A stretch of 64,000 nucleotides of DNA. Origin: Nemertoderma westbladi (Eukaryota > Xenacoelomorpha > Nemertodermatida > Nemertodermatidae). Each line of letters begins with the position of its first letter. Within the stretch, counting starts at the first letter, position 1. The position numbers and the translations under genes were made by a program. The notes below the pieces were generated by a model. It was given only the letters and a program-made list of their open reading frames with translations, was not told where the DNA came from and ran no database searches. Below are positions 43,949 through 55,081 of this stretch, in pieces. The stretch covers positions 1-64,000 of the forward strand of contig JAUCBJ010008464.1 in assembly GCA_032718475.1 (NCBI GenBank), in the 5' to 3' direction.

Positions 43949-46011
43949 AATGTATTTACCTACAGTACAATGTATTTACCTACGGTACAAAGTATTTACT
44001 TACAGTACAATGTATTTACTTACAGTACAATGTATTTACTTACAGTACAATGTATTTACTTACAGTACAATGTATTTACTTACAGTACAATGTATTTACT
44101 TACAGTACAATGTATTTACCTATAGTACAATGTATTTACCTACAGTACAATGTATTTACCTACAGTACAATGTATTTACCTACGGTACAAAGTATTTACT
44201 TACAGTACAATGTATTTACTTACAGTACAATGTATTTACTTACAGTACAATGTATTTACTTACAGTACAATGTATTTACTTACAGTACAATGTATTTACT
44301 TACAGTACAATGTATTTACTTACAGTACAATGTATTTACTTACAGTACAATGTATTTACTTACAGTACAATGTATTTACTTACAGTACAATGTATTTACT
44401 TACAGTACAATGTATTTACTTACAGTACAATGTATTTACTTACAGAACAATGTATTTACTTACATTACAATGTATTTACTTACAGTACAATGTATTTACT
44501 TACAGTACAATGTATTTACTTACAGTACAATGTAATTACTTACAGTACAATGTATTTACTTACAGAACAATGTATTTACTTACAGTACAATGTATTTACT
44601 TACAGTACAATGTATTTACTTACAGTACAATGTATTTACTTACAGAACAATGTATTTACTTACAGTACAATGTATTTACTTACAGTACAATGTATTTACT
44701 TACAGTACAATGTATTTACTTACAGTACAATGTATTTACTTACAGTACAATGTATTTACTTACAGTACAATGTATTTACCTACAGTACAATGTATTTACT
44801 TACAGTACAATGTATTTACTTACAGTACAATGTATTTACTTACAGTGTACAATGTATTTACTTACAGTACAATGTATTTGCTTACAGTACAATGTATTTA
44901 CGTACAGTACAATGTATTTACTTACAGAACAATGTATTTACTTACAGTACAATGTATTTACTTACAGTACAATGTATTTACTTACAGTACAATGTATTTA
45001 CTTACAGTACAATGTATTTACTTACAGTACAATGTATTTACTTACAATACAATGTATTTACTTACAGAACAATGTATTTACTTACAGTACAATGTATTTA
45101 CTTACAGTACAATGTATTTACTTACAGTACAATGTATTTACTTACAGTACAATGTATTTACTTACAGCACAATGTATTTACTTACAATACAATGTATTTA
45201 CTTACAGTACAATGTATTTACTTACAGTACAATGTATTTACTTACAGTACAATGTATTTACTTACAGTACAATGTATTTACTTACAGAACAATGTATTTA
45301 CTTACATTACAATGTATTTACTTACAGTACAATGTATTTACTTACAGTACAATGTATTTACTTACAGTACAATGTATTTACTTACAGTACAATGTATTTA
45401 CTTACAGAACAATGTATTTACTTACAGTACAATGTATTTACTTACAGTACAATGTATTTACTTACAGTACAATGTATTTACTTACAGCACAATGTATTTA
45501 CTTACAGTACAATGTATTTACTTACAGTACAATGTATTTACTTATAGTACAATGTATTTACCTACAGTACAATGTATTTACCTACAGTACAATGTATTTA
45601 CCTACAGTACAATGTATTTACCTACAGTACAATGTATTTACTTACAGTACAATGTATTTACTTACAGTACAATGTATTTACTTACAGTACAATGTATTTA
45701 CTTACAGCACAATGTATTTACTTACAGTACAATGTATTTACTTACAGTACAATGTATTTACTTACAGAACAATGTATTTACTTACAGTACAATGTATTTA
45801 CTTACAGTACAATGTATTTACTTACAGTACAATGTATTTACTTACAGTACAATGTACAGTATTTACCTACAGTACAATGTATTTACTTACAGTACAATGT
45901 ATTTACTGTACTTACAGTACAATGTATTTACTTACAGTACAATGTATTTACTTACAGTACAATGTATTTACTTACAGTACAATGTATTTACTTACAGTAC
46001 AATGTATTTTT
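43949..46011. repeat. 20-bp satellite, block 4
   Basis: About 103 units. Variants such as cctacggtacaaag (43979, 44170) and acagtgtacaatg followed by atttgcttac (44840-44890) also occur in block 3 (38684 and 38984; 38220-38270), so blocks 3 and 4 share history across the insertion. Confidence 0.97.
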
Positions 46012-46044
46012 GCAATTGAAAACAACCTTGTTGGTCCGAGGTTG

Positions 46045-49000
46045 CATCATGTAAAGAAGGGAAAACAACACCTTGTGGGCGTGCATCATGTACCGAAGGG
46101 AAAACAACACCTTGTGGGCGTGCATCATGTACCGAAGGGAAAACAACACCTTGTGGGGGTGCATCATGTACCGAAGGGAAAACAACACCTTGTGGGTGTG
46201 CATCAAGTACCGAAGGGAAAACAACACCTTGTGGGGGTGCATCATGTACCGAAGGGAAAACAACACCTTGTGGGCGTGCATCATTTACCGAAGGGAAAAC
46301 AACACCTTGTGGGGGTGCATCATGTACCGAAGGGAAAACAACACCTTGTGGGTGTGCATCAAGTACAGAAGGGAAAACAACACCTTGTGGGCGTGCATCA
46401 TGTACCGAAGGGAAAACAACACCCTGTGGGGGTGCATCATGTACCGAAGGGAAAACAACACCTTGTGGGCGTGCATCATGTACCGATGGGAAAACAACAC
46501 CTTGTGGGCGTGCATCATGTACCGAAGGGAAAACAACACCTTGTGGGCGTGCATCATGTACCGAAGGGAAAACAACACCTTGTGGGCGTGCATCATGTAC
46601 CGAAGGGAAAACAACACCTTGTGGGCGTGCATCATGTACCGAAGGGAAAACAACACCTTGTGGGCGTGCATCATGTACCGAATGGAAAACAACACCTTGT
46701 GGGCATGCATCATGTACCGAAGGGAAAACAACACCTTGAGGGCGTGCATCATGTACCGAAGGGAAAATAACACCTTGTGGGTGTGCATCATGTACCGAAG
46801 GGAAAACAACACCTTGAGGGCGTGCATCATGTACCGAAGAGAAAACAACACCTTGTGGGCGTGCATCATGTACCGAAGGGAAAACAACACCTTGATGGCG
46901 TGCATCATGTACCGAAGGGAAAATAACACCTTGTGGGCGTGCATCATGTACCGAAGGGAAAACAACACCTTGTGGGCGTGCATCATGTACCGAAGGGAAA
47001 ACAACACCTTGAGGGCGTGCATCATGTACCGAAGGGAAAACAACACCTTGTGGGCATGCATCATGTACCGAAGGGAAAACAACACCTTGAGGGCGTGCAT
47101 CATGTACCGAAGGGAAAATAACACCTTGTAGGCGTGCATCATGTACCGAAGGGAAAACAACACCTTGTGGGCGTGCATCATGTACCGAAGGGAAAACAAC
47201 ACCTTGTGGGCGTGCATCATGTACCGAAGGGAAAACAACACCTTGTGGGCGTGCATCATGTACCGAAGGGAAAACAACACCTTGTGGGCGTGCATCATGT
47301 ACCGAATGGAAAACAACACCTTGTGGGCATGCATCATGTACCGAAGGGAAAACAACACCTTGAGGGCGTGCATCATGTACCGAAGGGAAAATAACACCTT
47401 GTGGGCGTGCATCATGTACCGAAGGGAAAACAACACCTTGAGGGCGTGCATCATGTACCGAAGAGAAAACAACACCTTGTGGGCGTGCATCATGTACCGA
47501 AGGGAAAACAACACCTTGATGGCGTGCATCATGTACCGAAGGGAAAATAACACCTTGTGGGCGTGCATCATGTACCGAAGGGAAAACAACACCTTGTGGG
47601 CGTGCATCATGTACCGAAGGGAAAACAACACCTTGAGGGCGTGCATCATGTACCGAAGGGAAAACAACACCTTGTGGGCATGCATCATGTACCGAAGGGA
47701 AAACAACACCTTGAGGGCGTGCATCATGTACCGAAGGGAAAATAACACCTTGTGGGCGTGCATCATGTACCGAAGGGAAAACAACACCTTGAGGGCGTGC
47801 ATCATGTACCGAATGGAAAACAACACCTTGTGGGGGTGCATCATGTACCGAAGGGAAAACAACACTTTGTGGGGTTCCATCATGTACCGAAGGGAAAACA
47901 ACACCTTGAGGGCGTGCATCATGTACCGAAGGGAAATCAACACCTTGTGGGGGTGCATCATGTACCGAAAGGAAAACAACACCTTGTGGGGGTGCATCAT
48001 GTACCGAAGGGAAAACAACACCTTGTGGGTGTGCATCATGTACCGAAGGGAAAACAACACCTTGAGGGCGTGCATCATGTACCGAAGGGAAATCAACACC
48101 TTGTGGGGGTGCATCATGTACCGAAAGGAAAACAACACCTTGTGGGCGTGCATCATGTACCGAAGGGAAAACAACACCTTGTGGGGGTGCATCATGTACC
48201 GAAGGGAAAACAACACCTTGTGGGTGTGCATCAAGTACAGAAGGGAAAACAACACCTTGTGGGGGTGCATCATGTACCGAAGGGAAAACAACACCTTGTG
48301 GGCGTGCATCATGTACCGAAGGGAAAACAACACCTTGTGGGCGTGCATCATGTACCGAAGGGAAAACAACACCTTGTGGGGGTGCATCATGTACCGAAGG
48401 GAAAACAACCCTTGTGGGGGTGCATCATGTACCGAAGGGAAAACAACACCTTGTGGGCGTGCATCATGTACCGAAGGGAAAACAACACCTTGTGGGCGTG
48501 CATCATGTACCGAAGGGAAAACAACACCTTGTGGGCGCGCATCATGTACCGAAGGGAAAACAACCCTTGTGGGGGTGCATCATGTACCGAAGGGAAAACA
48601 ACACCTTGTGGGCGTGCATCATGTACCGAAGGGAAAACAACACCTTGTGGGCGTGCATCATGTACCGAAGGGAAAACAACACCTTGTGGGCGCGCATCAT
48701 GTACCGAAGGGAAAACAACACCTTGTGGGTGTGCATCATGTACCGAAGGGAAAACAACACCTTGAGGGCGTGCATCAAGTACAGAAGGGAAAACAACACC
48801 TTGTGGGCGTGCATCATGTACCGAAGGGAAAACAACACCTTGTGGGCGTGCATCATGTACCGAAGGGAAAACAACCCTTGTGGGGGTGCATCATGTACCG
48901 AAGGGAAAACAACACCTTGAGGGCGTGCATCATGTACCGAAGGGAAAACAACACCTTGTGGGTGTGCATCATGTACCGAAGGGAAAACAACACCTTGTGG

Positions 49001-49272
49001 GTGTGCATCATGTACCGAAGGGAAAACAACACCTTGTGGGTGTGCATCAAGTACAGAAGGGAAAACAACACCTTGTGGGCGTGCATCATGTACCGAAGGG
49101 AAAACAACCCTTGTGGGGGTGCATCATGTACCGAAGGGAAAACAACACCTTGAGGGCGTGCATCATGTACCGAAGGGAAAACAACACCTTGTGGGTGTGC
49201 ATCATGTACCGAAGGGAAAACAACACCTTGTGGGCGTGCATCATGTACCGAAGGGAAAACAACAGCTTGCAA
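46045..49272. repeat. 39-bp satellite
   Basis: About 83 units containing gtgcatcatgtaccgaaggg and aaaacaacaccttgtgggc. The 39-bp period equals 13 codons, so every frame without a stop stays open on both strands (for example 707 codons on minus); none is a gene. A block of 16 units is duplicated at a distance of 624 bp. Shortened units reading aaacaacccttg occur from 48400 on. Confidence 0.97.
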
Positions 49273-49359
49273 GTATGAACAATTCTTAAAAAGGTTCGAT
49301 AATAATAATTGGTAATAAAAAGCATTAAAAAAATTGAAACAAAGGTTTGCTAAAAAGTT

Positions 49360-49672
49360 TTTGGAGAAGTTTTTTGGACTTTTTGGAGATATTGGGTTTT
49401 GGCATGCATCCAAAGCCCAATATCTCCAAAAAGTTTCATATCAAAACCCAGTATCAACGACTATGCCTCATTTCATGAGTAATAATTAAATTCTGGTAAA
49501 TAAATTCCTGTTTTTTATTGGTTGGCTAAATTAACCAATGGCTGCCCTTGGTTCTGACAAATTTTGGGTTCATTTCATAGCTTTGATCGTCAATCGCAGA
49601 AGGTCCAAAGTCTTTTGCATTTTTCTCAAAATGAAAAATTTGGGGATACTGGGTTTTGGAATGAAAGGGCCG
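49360..49672. mobile_element. Right terminal sequence of the satellite block / MITE
   Basis: ctttttggagatattggg at 49379 and its near-exact reverse complement ending at 49433 face each other around ggcatgcatcc, as if the end of one element abuts the start of another. The outer end, ggatactgggttttggaatg aaagggccg, mirrors the left end at 28150. Interior 49405-49535 resembles 28388-28500 in direct orientation. Confidence 0.65.
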
Positions 49673-50080
49673 TATTGCCTAGCCTAGCTGCTGGCGCTGG
49701 GAACCAGTCCAACCACCTCAGCACTACTTGACAATGGGTAATTACATCTATAGCATAGGGCAATAGGCACTAGTGTAAGGTCAAGGTGCCAGACTAATAA
49801 GCCAGCTTGCTTATTATTTATCTCGCAAAATGATTGCCAGAGTATTTAATAGCGATTGTTATAGAATAATTAGCTAGATTATTTCGTTGAGGCATTGACG
49901 CAGTAAATCAATGTCTCAGTGTCAATACTATCGGCTTAAGGTAAGTTTTAATATTTCTTACAAATTCTTATTGGGTTACGTAAATGTACTGGGTTTTTCC
50001 TTTTTTCTTTTAAGCTTTTTCTTTTTTCAGTTTGAAGTGAAGTGAGAAATATAGTGATGACTGGATTATGATGACTGGGC
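49673..50080. other. Stretch without a supported gene
   Basis: AT-rich sequence between the satellite block and the piggyBac relic. Confidence 0.5.
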
Positions 50081-51499
50081 TTAACCCTTTCAGACCTCTG
50101 GGCCCATATATGGGTCAGCAAATTCTAGAGGGTATTGTGCACCAACAATGTTATACTTCGTAACAGATTTGTTTTTAAAATTTAAAGGGACCTTTAATCA
50201 TCCAAAAAACACTTTATCACTGTGCAAGGGGTGGTTACACCGTTGGTAGCAGCTGAATTATGCGGAGATATTTCCGATTTTTAGATGGTTGTAATAAATC
50301 ACCGATTGACATTGGTGTCCCTGTGTATGAGGCGCCATTAACGCCAAAAGGTCAGCAATAATATTAAAGGTTTTAAAAAGAATATTAGAGAATTTCAAAA
50401 CATATTTTCGGCCGAAATTTCGGCCGAAATATTTTGTTACATTTTTTCAGCTCTTTCATTTGATGTCATTTTCGGCCGAAATTTCGACCGAATTTTCGGC
50501 CGAAATTTCGACCGAATTTTCGGCCGAAATTTCGACCGAAATTTCGGCCGAAATATTTTATTACATTTTTTCAGCTCTTTCATTTGATGTCATTTTCGGC
50601 CGAAATTTCGGACCGAAATCTCGACTGAAATTTCGGCCGAAAATGACATCAAATGAAAGAGCTGAAAAAATGTAACAAAATATTTCGGCCGAAATTTCGG
50701 TCGAAATTTCGGCCGAAAATGACATCAAATGAAAGAGCTGAAAAAATGTAACAAAATATTTCGGCCGAAATTTCGGCCGAAAATATGTTTTGAAATTCTC
50801 TAATATTCTTTTTAAAACCTTTGATATTATTGCTGACCTTTTGGCGTTAACGGCGCCTCATACCTGTGGGTTTACATGATGTATGTGTTTATAATATGTT
50901 GCCCACATATGGGCCCCTGGGCTCCAAGGGGGTATGGAGGATAGTTGAATAAGCAGAATATGTACAATTCAATTTGTACCTACCAATGCAGTATTTCGAA
51001 GATTGTTTCAGTTAGTGCTCTTTACATGTAAATTGTAAATTCTTGGCTTCACTATATGCGATCTTGTAATCAACTTGGCATCGCAGTTAAAAAGAGATAC
51101 GATCTCCTCAGATTCACTGCTTCTGTGGCCTCTAGTTTGGTCTTATGTGATAAGGCACCACCGAGTCTATCTAGGAAAAGGGGGCGGCCTGGCACTGCTA
51201 CCCCACCTGTCTCAATTGACAGTCCAGCGCGCTCGCTCGGCTCGATTCCCAGTACCCCTGTTTCGTCTTCAAGCCCTGATCCAGCTTCAGCACGTTCTCG
51301 GTTCCACAATCCGTCGCTAAGGGAGCGTTCCATGAATATTCGAAAGGATGTTATTGCGCATTTTCCCACAATGGTAGATGTGAAATGTCGGTTGCGGTGT
51401 CGTCCATGTAAATTGAAGACACAGGTGAAGTGCATGAAGTGCCTAGTGTTCTTGTGTATTCGTCCTGATCGGAACTGTTTTGTTGAATATCATTGTTGA
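50081..51499 (+). pseudogene. piggyBac-derived element relic, interrupted by a foldback element
   Basis: Left edge TTAACCCTTTCAGACC resembles a piggyBac terminus after its TTAA target. ctgggcccatatatggg (50097-50115) recurs inverted near 50905. The ORF at 51056-51499 ends with a cysteine-rich segment (RCRPC, VKCMKC, LCI, CFVEYH) preceded by RKRGRP, as in piggyBac/PGBD transposase C-termini. The catalytic DDD domain is absent, so this is a deletion derivative. No right-hand TTAA end is identified. The foldback element at 50326-50862 splits it. Confidence 0.65.
50326..50862. mobile_element. Foldback/MITE element, copy 2 (537 bp)
   Basis: Same termini as 678-1357 (TATGAGGCGCC...GGCGCCTCATA) and the same ttcggccgaaattt interior, but 143 bp shorter through different numbers of inner modules. 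cctgtg is duplicated at 50320-50325 and 50863-50868. Confidence 0.88.
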
Positions 51500-52870
51500 A
51501 TATATGATGTTTTTGAATATGAATATATATATATGAATATTTTTCGTGGAAGTTGGACTATCTCTACACGTATTCCACTTCGTATTCCACTTATCCCCTT
51601 CACTGAATATCCTGCTGGAACTGAGGTTCTTGGCTATCTTCCCCGGACTTCATGTTTCTAAAAATCATTTTCATATTACAACAGTTTATTAATTTATATT
51701 GTTCTTTAGTGATTTTTTTTATATTGGAGCAGTCAATTTAAATATGCCAATTGAGTGTTGAAAAAATATATAATTTTGAGTAATTTTGTTATTTATTTTT
51801 ACACAATCAATAACTTCAATCAAGTTTTATTTATGGATTTTATCAATGCAATTACATTGTATTGTTTCCTAATCTTTAAACAATTAATTAGATGACCTAT
51901 AAATTCCATCCCCCGAACTGTTTTTATTAACTATAGAATTATAATAATTAATTGTTTTAATTATAGGTATTATTTTTTAATAGTCAAAATATAAATATAA
52001 ATATATATAATAAAATAAATATATAATAATCTTCAAATTGTAGCAGATGGGGATGACTATTATCGATGATACCTCTCCAAGGGAAAATCGACATGCATCG
52101 ACCTGTATTCTGTGTTCAGCGTCGATAAATTAATTAAATTTCCTGGTTACTTGCAATATTTTTAATAGGATTTTGTTGAATTATATAATATTGTAGTAAT
52201 TTATATATTAATTTGGTTAACATTCAATACAGCTCCTACTTTAGGCTTAGTCAATTTATTATCTGATGATACAAACATGAATGAATTATTTCAAAATGGT
52301 CTTTTAAGTCTTTCACCACGGGCGGGCACACAGGGAATTGCCGGGGTTTGGGGGCGGCAGCCTCCAACAAAAAAAAAATAAAAAATTTGACTATAAAAAT
52401 GTTTCTTTTATAATTTTGAAAAAATTTGACAAGATACAACTTGTCCTGTAACCATCTTTAACTTTTGTTTATTGCTTTGATGTACCCAGATTAATTTTAA
52501 CACTTTAACTGGGGGGGGGGGGGGGGTTACATGGTAGGCCTACCTACAGGGCCGCTACCTGTATGTCTTATTATGACAACCTGTTACAACACAAGCCAAG
52601 CCGTTCTACCAATTTAAAGTTATTTGCAATTTCATAACATTGAAACTATAATTTTCAGATTTTCCGACAAAAATATGATGAAACTTTAAATATCTCTTTG
52701 TGGTCCTATGGAATCTGAACCGGTTATTACGTTACGGTATTTTCGGTAATACACATTTATTTTTTTCGGAATACAGTAACGTAACGTAATTTGGAAATTA
52801 TTCCGCAATGTAATATCGTTTTTCAACTGTAACGTAACGTAACGTAAAACATCCTTGCTCTCCATAGCGA
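51500..52870. other. AT-rich stretch, no gene supported
   Basis: Short ORFs only. G16 at 52511-52526; cgtaacgtaacg-rich sequence near 52790-52850. Confidence 0.5.
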
Positions 52871-52879
52871 AAACTATCA

Positions 52880-52968
52880 ACGGGCCCTATTGGGGCTCGA
52901 ACCCGGTACCTAGGTTTCAAACTTCTGGTTATCATCAGCCGGGTGAGTGTACTGAGCTACCAGGCCGG
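52880..52968 (-). ncRNA. tRNA-like sequence (relic or SINE head)
   Basis: The minus strand reads GGCCTGGTAGCTCAGT at the 5' side (A box) and CCGGGTTCGAGCCCC (B box/T-loop) 45 nt later. Acceptor and T stems pair only partly, and no convincing anticodon arm forms, so a functional tRNA is unlikely. Confidence 0.4.
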
Positions 52969-53291
52969 ATGAATATTTTGGAGTGGAAGTGGAAGATCAT
53001 ATTAAGGCCATAACAATCACTCAAAGGAAAGTACAACTTCGTTATTCCCGTGCTCTGCCAGAAATGGCAACCATGCCTCAAAGAATAACTATTATACAGT
53101 GTTGTAGAAGCCACTGTAACCCCGTATGCCTGGCCCAGGCTGTTAATTAATAATAATAAGTGAATTGTTGTGGGGTGAGTGACGCGGTGAATTAAATATA
53201 TTATAATGTAAATAGGACAATATGATAATGCTCTCCTTATCGAAAAATATCAAATACTTAATTACAGTTGATATATATATATTTCTTATTA

Positions 53292-53915
53292 TTAATTAAC
53301 TAAGTAGATATTATCACACAATGAGCAAATGGCAATAACGGCAGCGGAATTATTGAGGAACATCTCATCCTGATGGAATTGGAGAGAGCCGGTGCAGCCT
53401 GTCTCCGAATGCACTGTGTACACAGTTGCTAGACTACGGTTCACTAACTCCAAGGTAACTAGAGTCTCCCCGAAGCGTAGTCCGCAGTTATTGCACAGAA
53501 TAGTTGAAGTCGTCTGGGTCAACGGAAACACCCTACAGACGGGACACCGTACGACGCCATCGCTGTTATCGGCGGATAATAAAGAGGAGTTTATTATACG
53601 CTCCTCTTCCTCCAAGAACTCCTCTATTATATTGTTTTCTTCCGGAGTTAGTTGATAATCCTCGTCTAAGCTCGGGGACCACTCTGTGGGGGAGAAGAGC
53701 TGACAGCGTAGATTCCGCACTTCGACGTCGACAATCCGCCGGATTCGGTCCGGACTCGGCGGGGTGTAACCGCCCCGGAAGTCTTCCACTCGGGCGCGTC
53801 GGGCTGCGTGGATTCGCCTCGCGCAAACTCGTCGCAACTCGCTCCGCCATTTGTGAACCCCACCACCGCGACGGTTGCTATATAAAGTTTTATGTTTATC
53901 GTCTAAGTTTTCCAT
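53292..53915 (-). CDS. RPAIN: RPA-interacting protein
   Basis: 207 residues, single exon, ATG in good context (A at -3, G at +4). RPAIN carries replication protein A into the nucleus. The N-terminus keeps the basic family pattern (KHKTLYSNR...HKWRSELRRVCARRI...RRARVEDFRG), a central acidic helix follows (about 85-108), and the C-terminal zinc region shows CPVC at 124-127, CNNCG at 141-145, H169, C174 and CSLCD at 197-201, matching family order and spacing. Length is close to human RPAIN (219). The vertebrate gene has several introns; here none is needed. No neighbour is functionally linked. Confidence 0.88.
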   Translation of the reverse strand: MENLDDKHKTLYSNRRGGGVHKWRSELRRVCARRIHAARRARVEDFRGGYTPPSPDRIRRIVDVEVRNLRCQLFSPTEWSPSLDEDYQLTPEENNIIEEFLEEEERIINSSLLSADNSDGVVRCPVCRVFPLTQTTSTILCNNCGLRFGETLVTLELVNRSLATVYTVHSETGCTGSLQFHQDEMFLNNSAAVIAICSLCDNIYLVN

Positions 53916-54261
53916 AATCGAATAATGCGTAGGCCTTCTTGGTTTTGTTTGCTTACGGCATGATGCAGCAGTGGGAGTGGGACCAGTAACAGTAACTAAA
54001 CTGTAACAGTAGGCCTACTCGTCTGATTATCGTTAAATTATAAGCAACATTATAAATATAGTTTACAACAGTGGTTGATATATAAACCATTCAGCAGCTT
54101 TATTTAACTACGGTAATTACTACTAAAAAACGTGGGAATAAAAAAACTAAAATAATGGATGAACCAGTGATGTGGGTATAGAACAACGATAAGGAAGGAT
54201 TCTATTTATTTATGTACTTCGAAATTATATTTATGTATAATATTTTTATTCTTAAATTGTT

Positions 54262-54600
54262 ACCTTTTCTTCCGAATAGCAAAGCGGAGGCGATTTTGTT
54301 CTAGTGTCAAGCTTGAGGGAACCAATGAGACACCTCCAATGTTATATAATGTCTCGTTGGACATGTGTGCATTGTACTTGACACAATGAACCCGGCGTAG
54401 CATTCTTGTGAATGTGCCATCCAGAGATTTGGTGTCCTCAGCAGTTAGAGCCCAGCATGGACTCCCATAGAGGAGTACTGGAACTACTGCTGCTCTAAAT
54501 AATCGGACATTAAGTTTCCGATTAAATCTCTGTGACTTCGAAATCCTGGAAAGCCTATTCAAGCCAAGCAAGTTAAGGAGTGTGATTCTAACCTTAGTGA
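54262..54600 (-). pseudogene. LINE-B RT C-terminal fragment
   Basis: It encodes LNRLSRISKSQRFNRKL..RLFRAAVVPVLLYGSPCWALT...GTFTRMLRRVHCVKYNAH, matching the thumb/C-terminal part of the RT at 61272-62030 and the copy at 55288-55641. Truncated at both ends. Confidence 0.8.
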
Positions 54601-54614
54601 GAGTCGATAGGGGC

Positions 54615-54960
54615 GATATGTGGTTTGCGTTCTTTAAATAAAGTCCACGGTTTAATCTCCGCTTTGTCTACCAGTTTAAGGAGAGACTGCTCTTCGAAAT
54701 CGCTGCGTTTTGATTTAATAACCTGTTTGTAGGTTTTCCAAAGGTTCCAATATGATTTGGTGTGTGTCAGATAGTTTCCGGTTTTTCATAGCAGACGATA
54801 GAGCTTCTTTAAGTTCCTGGCATTCCAGGTCATACCAGGGTTTACAATGATTCTTGCGCGAAGGTAATAGAGTTGCTGAGTCAGTCAGTGCCTCGTTAAG
54901 CAATGCAGTGGCATTATCTACATCATTGGAAAAGAGTATCATTAATTAATGGTAGGTTGC
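54615..54960 (-). pseudogene. LINE endonuclease-RT linker fragment
   Basis: A 75-residue frame with ALLNEALTDSA, KPWYDLECQELKEAL and SAMKNRKLSD resembles the linker after the endonuclease of LINE ORFs (a Trp-Tyr/Phe-Asp-x-Glu-Cys pattern). Probably a different LINE family from LINE-B. It ends at a TAA within 200 bp of the next fragment. Confidence 0.5.
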
Positions 54961-55081
54961 GGTGATGCCGGAAGATTTCAGAGTTAAACTTCCGTGTGAA
55001 TCGCAGGAGGTAGAATATCTGATCCTATAACCAATCAGGAGAAAGAGATATAATATCTACTTAACTGTCTGTTAGGTAAAT

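Larger units (their letters stand above)
28150..49672. mobile_element. Candidate 21.5-kb satellite-carrying transposon (hypothesis)
   Basis: Inverted termini of about 40 bp with few mismatches lie at 28150 and 49672, flanked by tatt on both sides (28146-28149, 49673-49676), a possible 4-bp target duplication. Between them are only 20-bp and 39-bp satellites, end sequences and three retrotransposon insertions. Subtracting those leaves about 11.5 kb. No transposase is seen, so it would be non-autonomous. Independent MITE insertions at both edges remain a real alternative. Confidence 0.35.

Noticed and set aside
46285-48408. 707-codon minus-strand frame and the overlapping plus-strand frames
   Set aside because: The 39-bp satellite is 13 codons long, so frames stay open on both strands. 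No independent coding evidence.
46045-49272. CRISPR-like array
   Set aside because: Units are contiguous, without unique spacers, in animal DNA. It is a satellite, as are the 20-, 22- and 28-bp arrays.
52880-52968. Functional tRNA gene
   Set aside because: A and B boxes are recognisable but the acceptor and anticodon stems do not pair properly.
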